A DNA stretch of 64,000 bases from Arthrobacter sp. Alg241-R88 (GTDB lineage Bacteria > Actinomycetota > Actinomycetes > Actinomycetales > Micrococcaceae): the NCBI RefSeq assembly GCF_900537115.1, contig NZ_UNRG01000001.1:683121-747120 (forward strand), read 5' to 3'. Positions 38,288 to 46,791 of the stretch are shown piece after piece (within the stretch, counting starts at the first letter, position 1; each line of letters opens with the position of its first letter). The translations under genes and the position numbers were made by a program. The notes beneath the pieces were generated by a model. The model was not told the origin of the DNA and did not search any database. It saw nothing but the letters and a program-made list of their open reading frames with translations.

Positions 38288-39241
38288 ATGGCAAAAGTAC
38301 TTGTTTTCATTGACAACCCCGGCAACTCGCTCAAGAAGAGCAGCCTTGAGCTGCTGACGCTGGCACGTTCCCTTGGGGAAAGCGTTGTTGCCCTGAACGG
38401 GGAACTGCACAACGACGTAGCAGCTGCTTTCGGCGAGTACGGCGTCAGCGCTGTCCTTCGCCCCTCCGCGCAGGACCTGGACGACTACCTCGTGGCACCC
38501 AAGGCGGCTTACCTTGCTGCCGCAGCGCAGAGCACCGGGGCCACCACCGTGCTGCTCGACAACTCTCCGGAGGGCAAGGAAATTGCCGCCCGCCTGGGAA
38601 TCCGCCTCAACGCCGGTGTTATCACCGACGTTGTGGGCGTGGAAGCGGACGGCACGGCACACAAGTCAGTCCTCGCCGGTTCCTATAACACCGCGTGCAA
38701 AACCACCACACCCGTGTCCGTGCTGACCCTCAAGGCTAACAACGTGGTCCCGGAGCCGGCTGCCGCACCGAGCACGCCGGAAACCGTCACGGTTGACGTG
38801 CCGGTGGGCAGCACTGAAGCTGCGGCACGGATTACCGCCCGCGAGCAGAAGGTTGCCAGCGGCCGCCCGGACCTGACCGACGCCCGGATCGTGGTGGCAG
38901 GCGGACGCGGCCTCGACGGCGACTTCGGACCCGTGGAGGAACTCGCAGACGCACTGGGAGCGGCCGTGGGAGCCTCACGCGCGGCCACCGACGCCGGCTG
39001 GATCAGCCACGACGCCCAGGTGGGACAGACCGGCAAAACCGTTTCCCCGCAGCTGTACATCTCGGCAGGTATCTCCGGTGCCATCCAGCAGAAGGCCGGC
39101 ATGCAGACCGCAAAGGTCATCGTCGCGGTGAACAAGGACGCCGAATCCCCAGTGTTCGAGATCGCGGACTTCGGCATTGTCGGTGACCTCTTCGATGTCC
39201 TCCCGCAGGCCACTGCAGAGATCAAGAAGCGCAAGGGCTGA
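38288..39241 (+). CDS. etfA: Electron transfer flavoprotein subunit alpha
   Basis: A 317-residue FixB/EtfA protein that binds FAD. The C-terminal FAD domain is clear: GGRGLDGDFGPVEELADALG, VGASRAATDAGWI, GQTGKTVSPQLYISAGISGA and NKDAESPVFEIADFGIVGD. Forms the ETF heterodimer with the preceding etfB product. ATG 38288 follows AGAGGGAACA. The next gene, a PIG-L deacetylase, starts 3 bases after its stop codon, which implies cotranscription. Confidence 0.95.
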   Translation: MAKVLVFIDNPGNSLKKSSLELLTLARSLGESVVALNGELHNDVAAAFGEYGVSAVLRPSAQDLDDYLVAPKAAYLAAAAQSTGATTVLLDNSPEGKEIAARLGIRLNAGVITDVVGVEADGTAHKSVLAGSYNTACKTTTPVSVLTLKANNVVPEPAAAPSTPETVTVDVPVGSTEAAARITAREQKVASGRPDLTDARIVVAGGRGLDGDFGPVEELADALGAAVGASRAATDAGWISHDAQVGQTGKTVSPQLYISAGISGAIQQKAGMQTAKVIVAVNKDAESPVFEIADFGIVGDLFDVLPQATAEIKKRKG

Positions 39242-39244
39242 TTA

Positions 39245-40024
39245 TTGACTGCCTTCACTGCACAGGCGGAGAGCCCGTTCAATCCGGCTACGGACCGGAT
39301 TGGACGGGTGCTCTGTTTTGCGGCCCACCCGGACGACATTGATTTCGGTGCTGCCGGCACCATCGCGGCCTGGACGGCGGCAGGGGTGCAGGTCAGCTAC
39401 TGCATCATGACCGACGGCGATGCGGGCGGCTTCGACCCGGCGCACCGTGCGGACATCATTGCCATGCGCGACGCTGAACAGCGCCGCGCTGCCGAACTGG
39501 TCGGGGTGTCCGACATCCACTACCTCCATCAGCGTGACGGTTACCTCGAACCCTCGCACGAGGTGATGCGTGGAGTGGTGAAGCTCATCCGCGAAATTCG
39601 TCCCGACGTCGTACTTGCCATGCATCCGGAACGGAACTGGCGGCGGATCCAAAAAAGCCATCCGGACCACCTCGCCGTGGGGGAGGCCGTGACACGCGCG
39701 GTTTATCCGGCGCTGGAGAATCCGTTTGCCTACCCTGAACTCGCCGAGGCAGGGCTGGAGGCGTACAAGCTTCCGTGGCTGTGGCTGTACGCGGGGCCGG
39801 ACGAACGGGAAAACCACTTCGTTGATGTCACCGCGCACGTGGACGCCAAACTCGACGCCATCCATGTACACGTCAGCCAGCACCCGGACGTCGAGGCCAT
39901 GGAATCAGCAGTACGCCGGGGCATGCACGCCAATGCTGCCCGTGCCGGACTTCCCGCTGGTCACAGCGCTGAAGCGTTCCATGTAGTGGCGGTCAACGGG
40001 CCCGGAACCATAGCTGGTTTCTAG
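39245..40024 (+). CDS. PIG-L family deacetylase
   Basis: A 259-residue zinc hydrolase of the PIG-L/MshB/BshB type, which removes N-acetyl groups from glucosaminides. The zinc-site motif is AHPDDIDFG; the second ligand region is KSHPDHLAVGEAV. The substrate is not predictable. Similarity to MshB (mycothiol) is only at family level. TTG 39245 is assigned because GCAAGGG, inside etfA, lies just upstream and no later start gives the full motif. The tight link to etfBA is unusual for this family. Confidence 0.85.
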   Translation: MTAFTAQAESPFNPATDRIGRVLCFAAHPDDIDFGAAGTIAAWTAAGVQVSYCIMTDGDAGGFDPAHRADIIAMRDAEQRRAAELVGVSDIHYLHQRDGYLEPSHEVMRGVVKLIREIRPDVVLAMHPERNWRRIQKSHPDHLAVGEAVTRAVYPALENPFAYPELAEAGLEAYKLPWLWLYAGPDERENHFVDVTAHVDAKLDAIHVHVSQHPDVEAMESAVRRGMHANAARAGLPAGHSAEAFHVVAVNGPGTIAGF

Positions 40025-40042
40025 GGACCTGGCGTTCCAATG

Positions 40043-40095
40043 CACAAAAGCGCGCCCCGCGGCTATCCTTCCGGATGCCGCTGGGCGCCTTTGTG
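40043..40095. terminator. Bidirectional hairpin between the PIG-L and rskA genes
   Basis: CACAAAAGCGCGCCCCGCGGC and GCCGCTGGGCGCCTTTGTG form an imperfect 18-bp stem with two bulges. A and T stretches occur at the outer ends of both strands. Lies between two convergent genes. Confidence 0.65.
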
Positions 40096-40114
40096 ATGCT
40101 TCGCCGGGCCGGTG

Positions 40115-41002
40115 CTAGGCGTCCAAGGCGGCAGCGGCGACGGTGGGCAGGGTGGGGGACTCGGACCCGCCGACCGGCTCGACGGTGATCCCGAGCGCTG
40201 CGGCAGAGGAGATGCCCTCCACTACTGCAGGCTTGGAGAGCGCTTCCGCGTCCATCAGCCCCTGTGAGACAGGTGCTGACCCGTCCTTGGGAATCAGCCA
40301 CATCTGGTAGACCTTGCCCTCGGGCGGGGCAGGAACGTCTTTCATCCTGACCACTGCTGCGTCCTCGGACGAGGAAATCTGGACGGTGGCAGTACCGCCG
40401 CCCGCAACCTCCACTGAGGCCTCCCGCAGGTCGCCTGCCCGGACCACCTGGTTCAGGGGGTCGTTCTGGTCCGCAATGTAGGACCCGACGCCAACTCCGC
40501 CCAGGGCTATCGCTGCTGCCGCTGCGATTCCAGCGAGCCAGCGGCGGGCGCCGGCCGGCGGGCGTCGTTCCTCACTGCGCCGTTCCTCCCGGCGCTGCCG
40601 GGCACGGGCCAGTTCGTCATTGGAATCCTCCCCGACACCGGGGAAGGAGGCGGAGTCGGCGGAAGGAGCGACGCCGGTATCCCGGCGCGCGTCCTGGGCG
40701 GGCAATTGGGCCGGCAACTGGGCGGCGATCCGGTCGAAAAGGTCAGCCGGAGGTTCTTCCTCCGCCTTGAACGTGCGCGTCAAAGTTTCCCTGGATTGGC
40801 GGACGCGTTCGTAGAAGGAGTCCCGTTCCGCCGCCGGTGCCGTTGAAATGTACTGCTCGATGGTATGGCGTTCCTCATCCGTCACTGCATCCAGCGCGTA
40901 CAGTTCGGCCAGGTCAACCGCGCGGCCGGAGGCGAGGTCAGCAGAGACGGTATCGCCGAAGGCGCCAGAGCGGCCGCCGCGTCCGTTATTCATTTCGGTC
41001 AT
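40115..41002 (-). CDS. rskA: Anti-sigma-K factor RskA-like
   Basis: A 295-residue single-pass membrane protein that would hold the ECF sigma factor inactive. The N-terminal cytoplasmic anti-sigma part has LAELYALDAVTDEERHTIEQYI. One membrane helix lies at about 168-188 (LAGIAAAAAIALGGVGVGSY). The extracytoplasmic RskA_C domain has VVRMKDVPAPPEGKVYQMW and ALGITVEPVGGS. One base separates it from the upstream sigma gene, so they form an operon. RskA proteins are normally cleaved by regulated proteolysis. Confidence 0.9.
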   Translation of the reverse strand: MTEMNNGRGGRSGAFGDTVSADLASGRAVDLAELYALDAVTDEERHTIEQYISTAPAAERDSFYERVRQSRETLTRTFKAEEEPPADLFDRIAAQLPAQLPAQDARRDTGVAPSADSASFPGVGEDSNDELARARQRREERRSEERRPPAGARRWLAGIAAAAAIALGGVGVGSYIADQNDPLNQVVRAGDLREASVEVAGGGTATVQISSSEDAAVVRMKDVPAPPEGKVYQMWLIPKDGSAPVSQGLMDAEALSKPAVVEGISSAAALGITVEPVGGSESPTLPTVAAAALDA

Positions 41003-41003
41003 A

Positions 41004-41705
41004 TCAACTCACCCCCAGGCAGGTCTTCAAGCGGATTAGTCCGTCACGGATGCGGGACTTGATGGTGGGAACTGCGGCGTTCAGGCGTTCTGCGACTTCG
41101 CGGTAGGTGAGCCCGCCGTAGTAGGCGAGGCGAACCGATTCCTGTTGCGTCTCCGTCAGCGTGCCAAGACACCGGACTACGGCCTCTGCTTCGAGCCTGC
41201 TTCCCACTTCGTCAGACACACTGTCGTGGTCGATGTCCTGGGTGCTGGCACCGTAGCGGGCTTCACGGTCGGTGGCCGACTGGGCCGACCGGACCTTGTC
41301 CACAGCACGCCGGTGCGAGATGGTCATGAGCCACGCCAGCGGGCTGCCGGCGGCCGGATCGAACTTGGCCGCGTTCTGCCAGACCTGCAGGAATACCTCC
41401 TGTGTCGTGTCCTCGCTGAGCTCAGCGTCCACGAGAACCCTGCGCGCCATACCGTAGACGCGCCGGGACGTGAGTTGGTAAAACTCCGCGAATGCCGTGC
41501 GGTCGCCGTCGGCTGTCTGCTGCAGCAGGGCAACAAGTCGCTGGTTGACGTCGGCCGGCGTTTCCGCCACCGTGGCCGGAGCCTCGGAATGAGGCGCGTT
41601 GGGAGTTTCCATCACTACCAAGCATAAGTCTCCAGGAGATGAATCCTTAGCAGTGCCGCCGGGGATGCGGTGGCCTGACCTGGAACCTTCCCGGAGAAGT
41701 GTCAC
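41004..41705 (-). CDS. sigK: ECF sigma factor, SigK family
   Basis: A 233-residue ECF sigma factor when started at GTG 41705. Region 2 shows AFAEFYQLTSRRVYGMARRV and DTTQEVFLQVW; region 4 has LTETQQESVRLAYYGGLTYR and VPTIKSRIRDGLIRL. The start is ambiguous. GTG 41705 has a strong AAGGAG six bases upstream and lies about 31 bases from a predicted SigK promoter. ATG 41612 would give a 202-residue protein closer to the usual length but has a poor ribosome binding site. Paired with rskA downstream. Confidence 0.88.
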   Translation of the reverse strand: MTLLREGSRSGHRIPGGTAKDSSPGDLCLVVMETPNAPHSEAPATVAETPADVNQRLVALLQQTADGDRTAFAEFYQLTSRRVYGMARRVLVDAELSEDTTQEVFLQVWQNAAKFDPAAGSPLAWLMTISHRRAVDKVRSAQSATDREARYGASTQDIDHDSVSDEVGSRLEAEAVVRCLGTLTETQQESVRLAYYGGLTYREVAERLNAAVPTIKSRIRDGLIRLKTCLGVS

Positions 41706-41742
41706 CTGCCGCTCCTTAATCGCTGTGCAATGTTCTCAGGAG

Positions 41743-41771
41743 TTATTCGGTGCAGTTGCGGAGGTGGATGG
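41743..41771 (-). promoter_or_regulatory. Candidate SigK-type autoregulatory promoter
   Basis: On the minus strand CCATCC is followed after 15 bases by CCGAATAA. This resembles the -35/-10 pair I recall for mycobacterial SigK promoters. It is well placed upstream of sigK-rskA, as expected for autoregulation. Confidence 0.55.
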
Positions 41772-41853
41772 GCCGGGGCCAATATTGTTTAGCCGTGCAT
41801 TCCGGCAGCATCCTGCCGGGCCGGGTGAAGCAGGCCAAAGCAGACCCGCGGCC

Positions 41854-42324
41854 TTAGATCCGTGCGCCGGCGAATCCCTGCTGGCGCCAGGCTTCGTAGA
41901 CCGCGATGGAAGCGGCGTTGGCGAGGTTGAGCGAGCGCAGGGCGGGCAGCATGGGCAGCCGAACGGTGGCAGTGACGTGGGAATCCGTTTTCAGTTCCGG
42001 TGGCAGGCCTACGGATTCCCGGCCAAACATCAGGACATCGCCCGGCTGGTAAGCGATGTCCGCGTAGCTGGCGGTTCCGTCCGACGTAAAGGCATAAACG
42101 CGTTCCGGTTGGAGGTGCTGCCAGGCGTCATCAATGCTCCGGTGCACGGTGACGACGGCGAGGTCGTGGTAATCGAGGCCGGCCCGGCGGAGTTTCGCGT
42201 CCGAGAAGTCGAATCCCAAGGGCTCCACCAGATGCAGTTCAGCGCCGGTAATGGCTGCCAGGCGGATGGCGTTGCCGGTATTGCCGGGGATTTCGGGGGC
42301 GTGGAAGAGGATGCGGAACACCAT
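41854..42324 (-). CDS. trmL: tRNA (cytidine(34)-2'-O)-methyltransferase TrmL
   Basis: A 156-residue SPOUT methyltransferase that modifies the wobble base of leucine tRNAs using S-adenosylmethionine. The family N-terminus is FRILFHAPEIPGNTGNAIRL. The SAM-binding trefoil-knot motifs are LMFGRESVGLPPEL and VRLPMLPALRSLNLANAASI. The length is typical. ATG 42324 follows AGGATGGG. The J-domain gene ends 19 bases upstream, so the two probably share a transcript. Confidence 0.93.
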   Translation of the reverse strand: MVFRILFHAPEIPGNTGNAIRLAAITGAELHLVEPLGFDFSDAKLRRAGLDYHDLAVVTVHRSIDDAWQHLQPERVYAFTSDGTASYADIAYQPGDVLMFGRESVGLPPELKTDSHVTATVRLPMLPALRSLNLANAASIAVYEAWRQQGFAGARI

Positions 42325-42343
42325 CCCATCCTAGTCAACGCCG

Positions 42344-43288
42344 TCAGTGCATACCGCGCAGCAACCTGGCCAGTACAGGAACGTTGACAGTGTTGGGAGC
42401 CGGACCGGACGCGAGGAACTCCTTCAGGCCCCGGACCATGCCCGCGGCATTCACAATCCGGACGGTCTCCAGCGCGCCGGCCGAACGGCGGTGCTGGTCG
42501 ATCACCGGCTCGTGCAGATTCCCGCCCGGGCTGTGCACCACCGTCCAGCCGGTGACGTTCAGTTCCGGAAAAATGTCCTGCATGGCACGGACTATGTGCG
42601 CCAGCTGCGGTGGGGCAACAGAGCGTCCGCCGTGGTTCAGGGTCCTGCCGTCCCACGCATAGGCACCCTTGGGCAAAAGCATGGAGCCGATCAGCGCCAG
42701 CCGGTAGCCGGAGAGCACGGCGTGGTCGATGTGGCTGTTGTCCGCCGGAGACTGGAGCCCGTTGATGAGCCGCGCCGCCGGGATGGCGGGGAGTACCTGG
42801 CGGGTCAGGAGCTGGACGGTGCGCATCTCGCGCTGGATCCGCGCTTCGGCCCCGAAAATCCCGCGCTTCCGCGGCATGCCGTGAATCTGCTGACGTGCCT
42901 CAGCCAGCGGGATCAGGGGAACTATGTCACCGTCCGCTGGACCGTAGGGCGGAACGTAGACCGGAGGGTCTCCGGCAGTGTTGCGGCTGCCGCCGGTCCT
43001 GTGCACGGTGGCCGAAGCCCGGCTGCCCGCTGGCGGTGCATCAAAGTGCGGCTCCGAATCCTGGTTTTCCCCGGCGGTGCCGGCTGCGTAGGAGCGGTCG
43101 TAGGCTTTCCGGCGTTGTGGATCAATCAGGGTTTCGTAGGCGCTGGTTACCCGGCGGAAAGCGGCAGCGTCCCCGCCGTGGTCAGGGTGGGCAACGCGGG
43201 CGGCGCGCCGATAGGCCACCTTAATTTCCTTCTCGGTGGCGGTGACTGCCACACGAAGCACCTGATAATGCGAGCTGCTCTCGGTCAA
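42344..43288 (-). CDS. J-domain protein with a possible NERD-like C-terminal domain
   Basis: A 314-residue protein. The N-terminal J domain (about 5-68) has the HPD motif in RVAHPDHGGDAAAF and YETLIDPQRRKAYDRSY; it would stimulate a Hsp70 partner. A linker rich in Pro and Gly follows. The C-terminal domain contains DNSHIDHAVLSGYRLALIGS and TGWTVVHSPGGNL, which looks like a diverged NERD (nuclease-related) fold with an altered active site; this is tentative. TTG 43288 is chosen for the GAAGGATGAG upstream; the longer frame to 43366 lacks J-domain similarity. Confidence 0.78.
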   Translation of the reverse strand: MTESSSHYQVLRVAVTATEKEIKVAYRRAARVAHPDHGGDAAAFRRVTSAYETLIDPQRRKAYDRSYAAGTAGENQDSEPHFDAPPAGSRASATVHRTGGSRNTAGDPPVYVPPYGPADGDIVPLIPLAEARQQIHGMPRKRGIFGAEARIQREMRTVQLLTRQVLPAIPAARLINGLQSPADNSHIDHAVLSGYRLALIGSMLLPKGAYAWDGRTLNHGGRSVAPPQLAHIVRAMQDIFPELNVTGWTVVHSPGGNLHEPVIDQHRRSAGALETVRIVNAAGMVRGLKEFLASGPAPNTVNVPVLARLLRGMH

Positions 43289-43492
43289 GCACTCATCCTT
43301 CTGTCGGTATGGCCAGTCCGCGGGGGCAGCGCTGTCGGCCCAGCATATCGGGCCTTGCCCTGACAACGATCGTGCCGGCGTTCAGGGTTCCCGGTCGCCC
43401 GCCTGTTGCCCATTCGGACAGGCGGGGACGGCGTTTAGACTCTTGGGGATGGCGGCCGCGGGGGCCGGGCAGGAAATGTAGTGGGGTGCGAA

Positions 43493-44191
43493 ATGCAAAA
43501 GCCGACGACGGCGGGCCGGGCCCACAGGGTTCGTGCGGGAAGAGTGCCGCTGGCCGCTGCCGTGCTCGGCGCAGCGTTGACCGGGGGCTGCAGTGTTGGC
43601 GTTCCTGACCCGGCGGTGCCGGAACCCGTGGAAAGCGTCCCGGTAGTTGCCACGCCCACCATCACTCCGGGCCATGACGCCGAGGCAGTGGCGGCGCAGG
43701 ACCTGCCCTTCTCCGCCGGTGGCATCCTGGCCCCTGGAGTACCGGTGGGGATCTCGGACGGCCTGAAGGACGCGCCCGGCTGGACGATGGTGAAGGACGC
43801 TGTTGCCGGCGAAAGCCAATATCTAAAGGCGGATGGCTGCCTGGTGGCCGCAAAGGTCCGGACCAACCAATCCGTGCTGGCCAGGGGCGGGGACCACGAG
43901 TCCACTGTGGCTCTGTTCGAGTACCTGGATCCCACGATCCTGCCGGACTACCTCAAAGCCGGGACGCTGCGGTGGGGAGGGGATGGCTCCTCCCCGGACC
44001 GCACGGTTGAAGTGCTGGTCCTGGAACAGGCTGCGGCGGCCGGAGGCAGGGCTACAGCGGTGTTGGCCAGGCTTTTTGGAACTGCGGAATCATCGGTCTA
44101 CGTTTCCGTGTCATGCCCGGACCCAGCATCCCTGGCCGCGGCACGCGGTGACGTGGCCAGGTTCCTGCCGGTGCTGCCGCCTTCGGCCTAG
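43493..44191 (+). CDS. Hypothetical exported lipoprotein
   Basis: A 232-residue protein. A signal peptide (VRAGRVPLAAAVLGAAL) leads to a loose lipobox, TGGC, with candidate Cys33. A Pro/Val-rich linker follows, then a globular domain with AKVRTNQSVLARGGDHESTV and SVYVSVSCPDPASLAAARGD. I do not recognise the family. ATG 43493 is preferred to GTG 43481 because GGGGTG precedes it. The 3' end overlaps the convergent DoxX gene by 4 bases. An imperfect hairpin (CCCGCCTGT/ACAGGCGGG, 43398-43426) lies in the leader. Confidence 0.75.
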   Translation: MQKPTTAGRAHRVRAGRVPLAAAVLGAALTGGCSVGVPDPAVPEPVESVPVVATPTITPGHDAEAVAAQDLPFSAGGILAPGVPVGISDGLKDAPGWTMVKDAVAGESQYLKADGCLVAAKVRTNQSVLARGGDHESTVALFEYLDPTILPDYLKAGTLRWGGDGSSPDRTVEVLVLEQAAAAGGRATAVLARLFGTAESSVYVSVSCPDPASLAAARGDVARFLPVLPPSA

Positions 44192-44610
44192 CTGCCGGAG
44201 GGCTTGTCGGTCCACCGGGACAGCCGGTTGAGGGCCAGGGCGCCGACGAGCAGCCCAAAGTCACGAAGTGCCACGTCGAAGAAGGCTCCGAGCAGCAGCA
44301 GGTTGAGGATGATTCCGCCCAGCCAGGCGGCCACGAGGAGCGAACCGAACTGCGGACGGACCGCTACGGCGATGCCGGCAAGAATTTCCACCACCCCGAC
44401 GATGTACATCAGCGTTTGGGCGGGCAGTGGCACCAGGGCCGTGGCTTGCGGCGCGAGGTACATGGTCCAGTCAGCGAGGATATTCGTGAACTTATCCAGT
44501 CCGAAGACGATGGGTGCGACGGTAAAAACGGTCCGCAGCAACAGGAAGGCCTGCCGGGCGGGGGCCCTGGTCGTGGTGGCATTGGCGCGCAGTGCTGATG
44601 TGGTTTTCAC
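44188..44610 (-). CDS. DoxX-like small membrane protein
   Basis: A 140-residue protein with four predicted membrane helices (LLRTVFTVAPIVFGLDKF, LMYIVGVVEILAGIAVAV, LLVAAWLGGIILNLLLLGAF, FGLLVGALALNRL). The pattern fits the DoxX/DUF4267-like group, whose members are linked to thiol or oxidative-stress responses. The start is GTG 44610 with AGAAGGAGT six bases upstream. It is divergent from the winged-helix regulator, sharing an 87-base region with two palindromes. Confidence 0.8.
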   Translation of the reverse strand: MKTTSALRANATTTRAPARQAFLLLRTVFTVAPIVFGLDKFTNILADWTMYLAPQATALVPLPAQTLMYIVGVVEILAGIAVAVRPQFGSLLVAAWLGGIILNLLLLGAFFDVALRDFGLLVGALALNRLSRWTDKPSGS

Positions 44611-44620
44611 AGCTGACTCC

Positions 44621-44649
44621 TTCTAAAAGTAGGTCCTGCTATTTTAGAA
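44621..44649. promoter_or_regulatory. Inverted repeat in the doxX/regulator divergent promoter
   Basis: Perfect 8-base arms TTCTAAAA and TTTTAGAA are separated by 13 bases. On the minus strand the right arm lies within a possible -10 (TAAAAT) of the doxX promoter, with TTGATT 18 bases upstream. Candidate operator. Confidence 0.5.
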
Positions 44650-44661
44650 TCCAGGAGGGTC

Positions 44662-44680
44662 TATAATCAAGACATCTTGA
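44662..44680 (+). promoter_or_regulatory. TATAAT -10 box with overlapping palindrome before the regulator
   Basis: TATAAT at 44662-44667 is a perfect -10 hexamer. It shares its last base with the palindrome TCAAGA-CA-TCTTGA (44667-44680), placed over the expected transcription start of the regulator gene. This is a good position for autorepression. Confidence 0.55.
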
Positions 44681-44697
44681 CTTTGGATTGGTGGGCA

Positions 44698-45363
44698 ATG
44701 AGCAGACTTCCCTGGGCGGGCCGGATGGCGGCCCTCGCCTCCCTTGGTGATGAAAAGCGCCGCCAGCTTTTTGAGCTCGTTGCGGCTTCCCCGGGGGCCG
44801 TAGGCCGGGACGAGGTGGCTGGTGCCACCGGAATTCCCCGCAGCACGGTCTCCTTTCACCTGGACCGGCTGGTCCAGGACGGCCTGCTGGCGGTTGAGTT
44901 CCACAAGCCGCCGGGGAAGTCGGGACCGGGCTCGGGCCGCCCGGCCAAAATGTACCGGCCGGTTGCAGGTGAAATCGGGGCATCAGTGCCGGACCGGAAC
45001 TACGACCTCGCCGGCGAACTGATGGCAGCAGCGATCGAGCGGTCCACCACCGGAGGTGAGTCAGTCGGAGAGTCCCTGCCCGCCGAGTCATTCCGGAAGG
45101 GCTGCTCCCTGGCCGAAACGTCGGAGACCCTGGAGGACTTCCTCGTGCAGTCCGGCTACCGCCCGGAGCCGGATGGCGACGGCGGTTTCCTCCTGCCAAA
45201 CTGCCCTTTCCACCGCCTTTCCGACGGGCATCCGGGGGTGGTGTGCACCATGAACGGTGCTTTCCTGAGGGGCGCCGCAAGCCGTTTCGACGCCTCCTCG
45301 GATCGCGTCGCACCTGCCGACCTGCCCGGCCACTGCTGTGCCAGGATCATGCCGCCCGCCTGA
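44698..45363 (+). CDS. Winged-helix regulator with SufR-like C-terminal cysteines
   Basis: A 221-residue regulator. The N-terminal ArsR/MarR-like winged helix (about 8-85) has DEVAGATGIPRSTVSFHLDR as its recognition helix. The C-terminal sensor domain has LPNCPFHRLSDGHPGVVC (Cys169, His172, Cys183) and GHCCARI (Cys213, Cys214). A Cys-X13-Cys-X29-Cys layout closely resembles the [2Fe-2S]/[4Fe-4S]-sensing SufR regulators. ATG 44698 follows GGTGGG. A cysteine desulfurase gene lies 55 bases downstream on the same strand. Confidence 0.82.
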   Translation: MSRLPWAGRMAALASLGDEKRRQLFELVAASPGAVGRDEVAGATGIPRSTVSFHLDRLVQDGLLAVEFHKPPGKSGPGSGRPAKMYRPVAGEIGASVPDRNYDLAGELMAAAIERSTTGGESVGESLPAESFRKGCSLAETSETLEDFLVQSGYRPEPDGDGGFLLPNCPFHRLSDGHPGVVCTMNGAFLRGAASRFDASSDRVAPADLPGHCCARIMPPA

Positions 45364-45418
45364 TTCAGCCAAATGCTGCGCCCCGGACCTGTGGGGGCAG
45401 GGCGGCTAGAATTACAGG

Positions 45419-46648
45419 GTGCCCGTTTACCTCGACCATGCAGCCACCACCCCTCTTTCTCCCGAGGCGTTGGCTGCCCTGACGCGTGAACTTGCCCGCA
45501 CCGGAAATCCGTCCTCCCTTCACGGCTCCGGCCGCAGGGCACGCCGCACCGTGGAAGATGCACGGGAAGCCCTCGCCGCAGCGGCAGGCGCCCATCCCTC
45601 CGAGGTGATCTTCACGTCCGGCGGCACCGAATCGGACAACCTTGCCGTCAAGGGCCTGTACTGGTCCCGGCTCGGCGAAAACCCCGCGCGGCGGCGCATC
45701 CTGTGCTCCGCCGTCGAGCACCATGCAGTCATGGACACGGTGGAGTGGCTGGAGCGGCACGAGGGCGCCGAGGTCACCTGGCTTCCGGTGGACGGCGACG
45801 GGTTGGTGGACCTGGCGTTCCTGGAGGCTGAGCTTTCCCGTGACCCGGACACAATCGCCCTGGTGACCGTGATGTGGGCGAACAATGAGGTAGGTACCAT
45901 CCAGCCCGTCGAGCGCGTGGTGGAACTGGCGCATGCGGTGGGTGTTCCCGTCCACTCCGATGCGGTCCAGGCGTTCGGATCGCTGCAGGTTGATTTCAAG
46001 GCATCAGGCCTGGATGCCATGTCCGTCTCCGGGCACAAGATTGGCGGACCTGTAGGGGTGGGCGCCCTGCTGCTGGGAAGGTCAGTGAAACTCACCCCGG
46101 TCCAGCACGGCGGAGGCCAGGAGCGGGACGTCCGCTCGGGCACCCTGGACACCGCCTCGATCGCAGCCTTCGCCGCAGCGGCCGAAACCGCCGTCGCAAA
46201 CCTCGGCACTGAATCGGAGCGCATCACCGCACTCCGCGATCGTCTCATCGACGGCGTCCGCGGGCAGGTTCCGGAAGCAGTCCTGCGCGGTGCACCCGCC
46301 GGCGGCAGGCTCCCCGGCAACGCCCACTTCACCTTTCCCGGCTGCGAAGGGGACTCCCTGCTGTTCCTCCTGGACCTGGCCGGAGTGGAATCGTCCACCG
46401 GGTCAGCCTGCACCGCGGGCGTGCCGCGGCCCTCGCACGTGCTGCTCGCGATGGGACTGGACGAGGAAACAGCGCGCGGCGCGCAGCGCTTCACCTTGGG
46501 GCACTCCTCGAAGGCAGAGGACGTCGATGCGCTGCTGGCAGCCCTTCCCAATGCCTGCGCGCGGGCGCGGCAGGCCGGAATGGCCGGCCACGAGTCCTCC
46601 ATCCAGACGGCCGGTACGGTTGCCCGGCAGGGTTCCGGCGCTCGCTGA
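45419..46648 (+). CDS. iscS: Cysteine desulfurase (NifS/IscS type)
   Basis: A 409-residue PLP enzyme releasing sulfur from cysteine for Fe-S clusters and tRNA thiolation. It begins [16 protein letters not shown] and has [17 protein letters not shown]. The PLP lysine is Lys207 in [10 protein letters not shown], and the persulfide cysteine is Cys331 in [11 protein letters not shown]. The start is GTG 45419. The mnmA gene follows after 143 bases, matching the desulfurase-thiouridylase pairing seen in other actinobacteria. Confidence 0.93.
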   Translation: MPVYLDHAATTPLSPEALAALTRELARTGNPSSLHGSGRRARRTVEDAREALAAAAGAHPSEVIFTSGGTESDNLAVKGLYWSRLGENPARRRILCSAVEHHAVMDTVEWLERHEGAEVTWLPVDGDGLVDLAFLEAELSRDPDTIALVTVMWANNEVGTIQPVERVVELAHAVGVPVHSDAVQAFGSLQVDFKASGLDAMSVSGHKIGGPVGVGALLLGRSVKLTPVQHGGGQERDVRSGTLDTASIAAFAAAAETAVANLGTESERITALRDRLIDGVRGQVPEAVLRGAPAGGRLPGNAHFTFPGCEGDSLLFLLDLAGVESSTGSACTAGVPRPSHVLLAMGLDEETARGAQRFTLGHSSKAEDVDALLAALPNACARARQAGMAGHESSIQTAGTVARQGSGAR

Positions 46649-46791
46649 CGGTGCATTTGCCAGAGGCCTTAGAATAGATAGGCCAAGATCGTTTCCCGGA
46701 ACCCTGCCTGCGTTTTCGGCAGCACGTCCAGCCAGCACCGTCCGGCACCACACGGCCAAGAGCCGGAAACACCCCCCAACAGAAAGCCAGT

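Noticed and set aside
39245..40024. mshB (mycothiol biosynthesis)
   Set aside because: PIG-L motifs alone do not separate MshB, Mca and other deacetylases, and no mycothiol genes are nearby.
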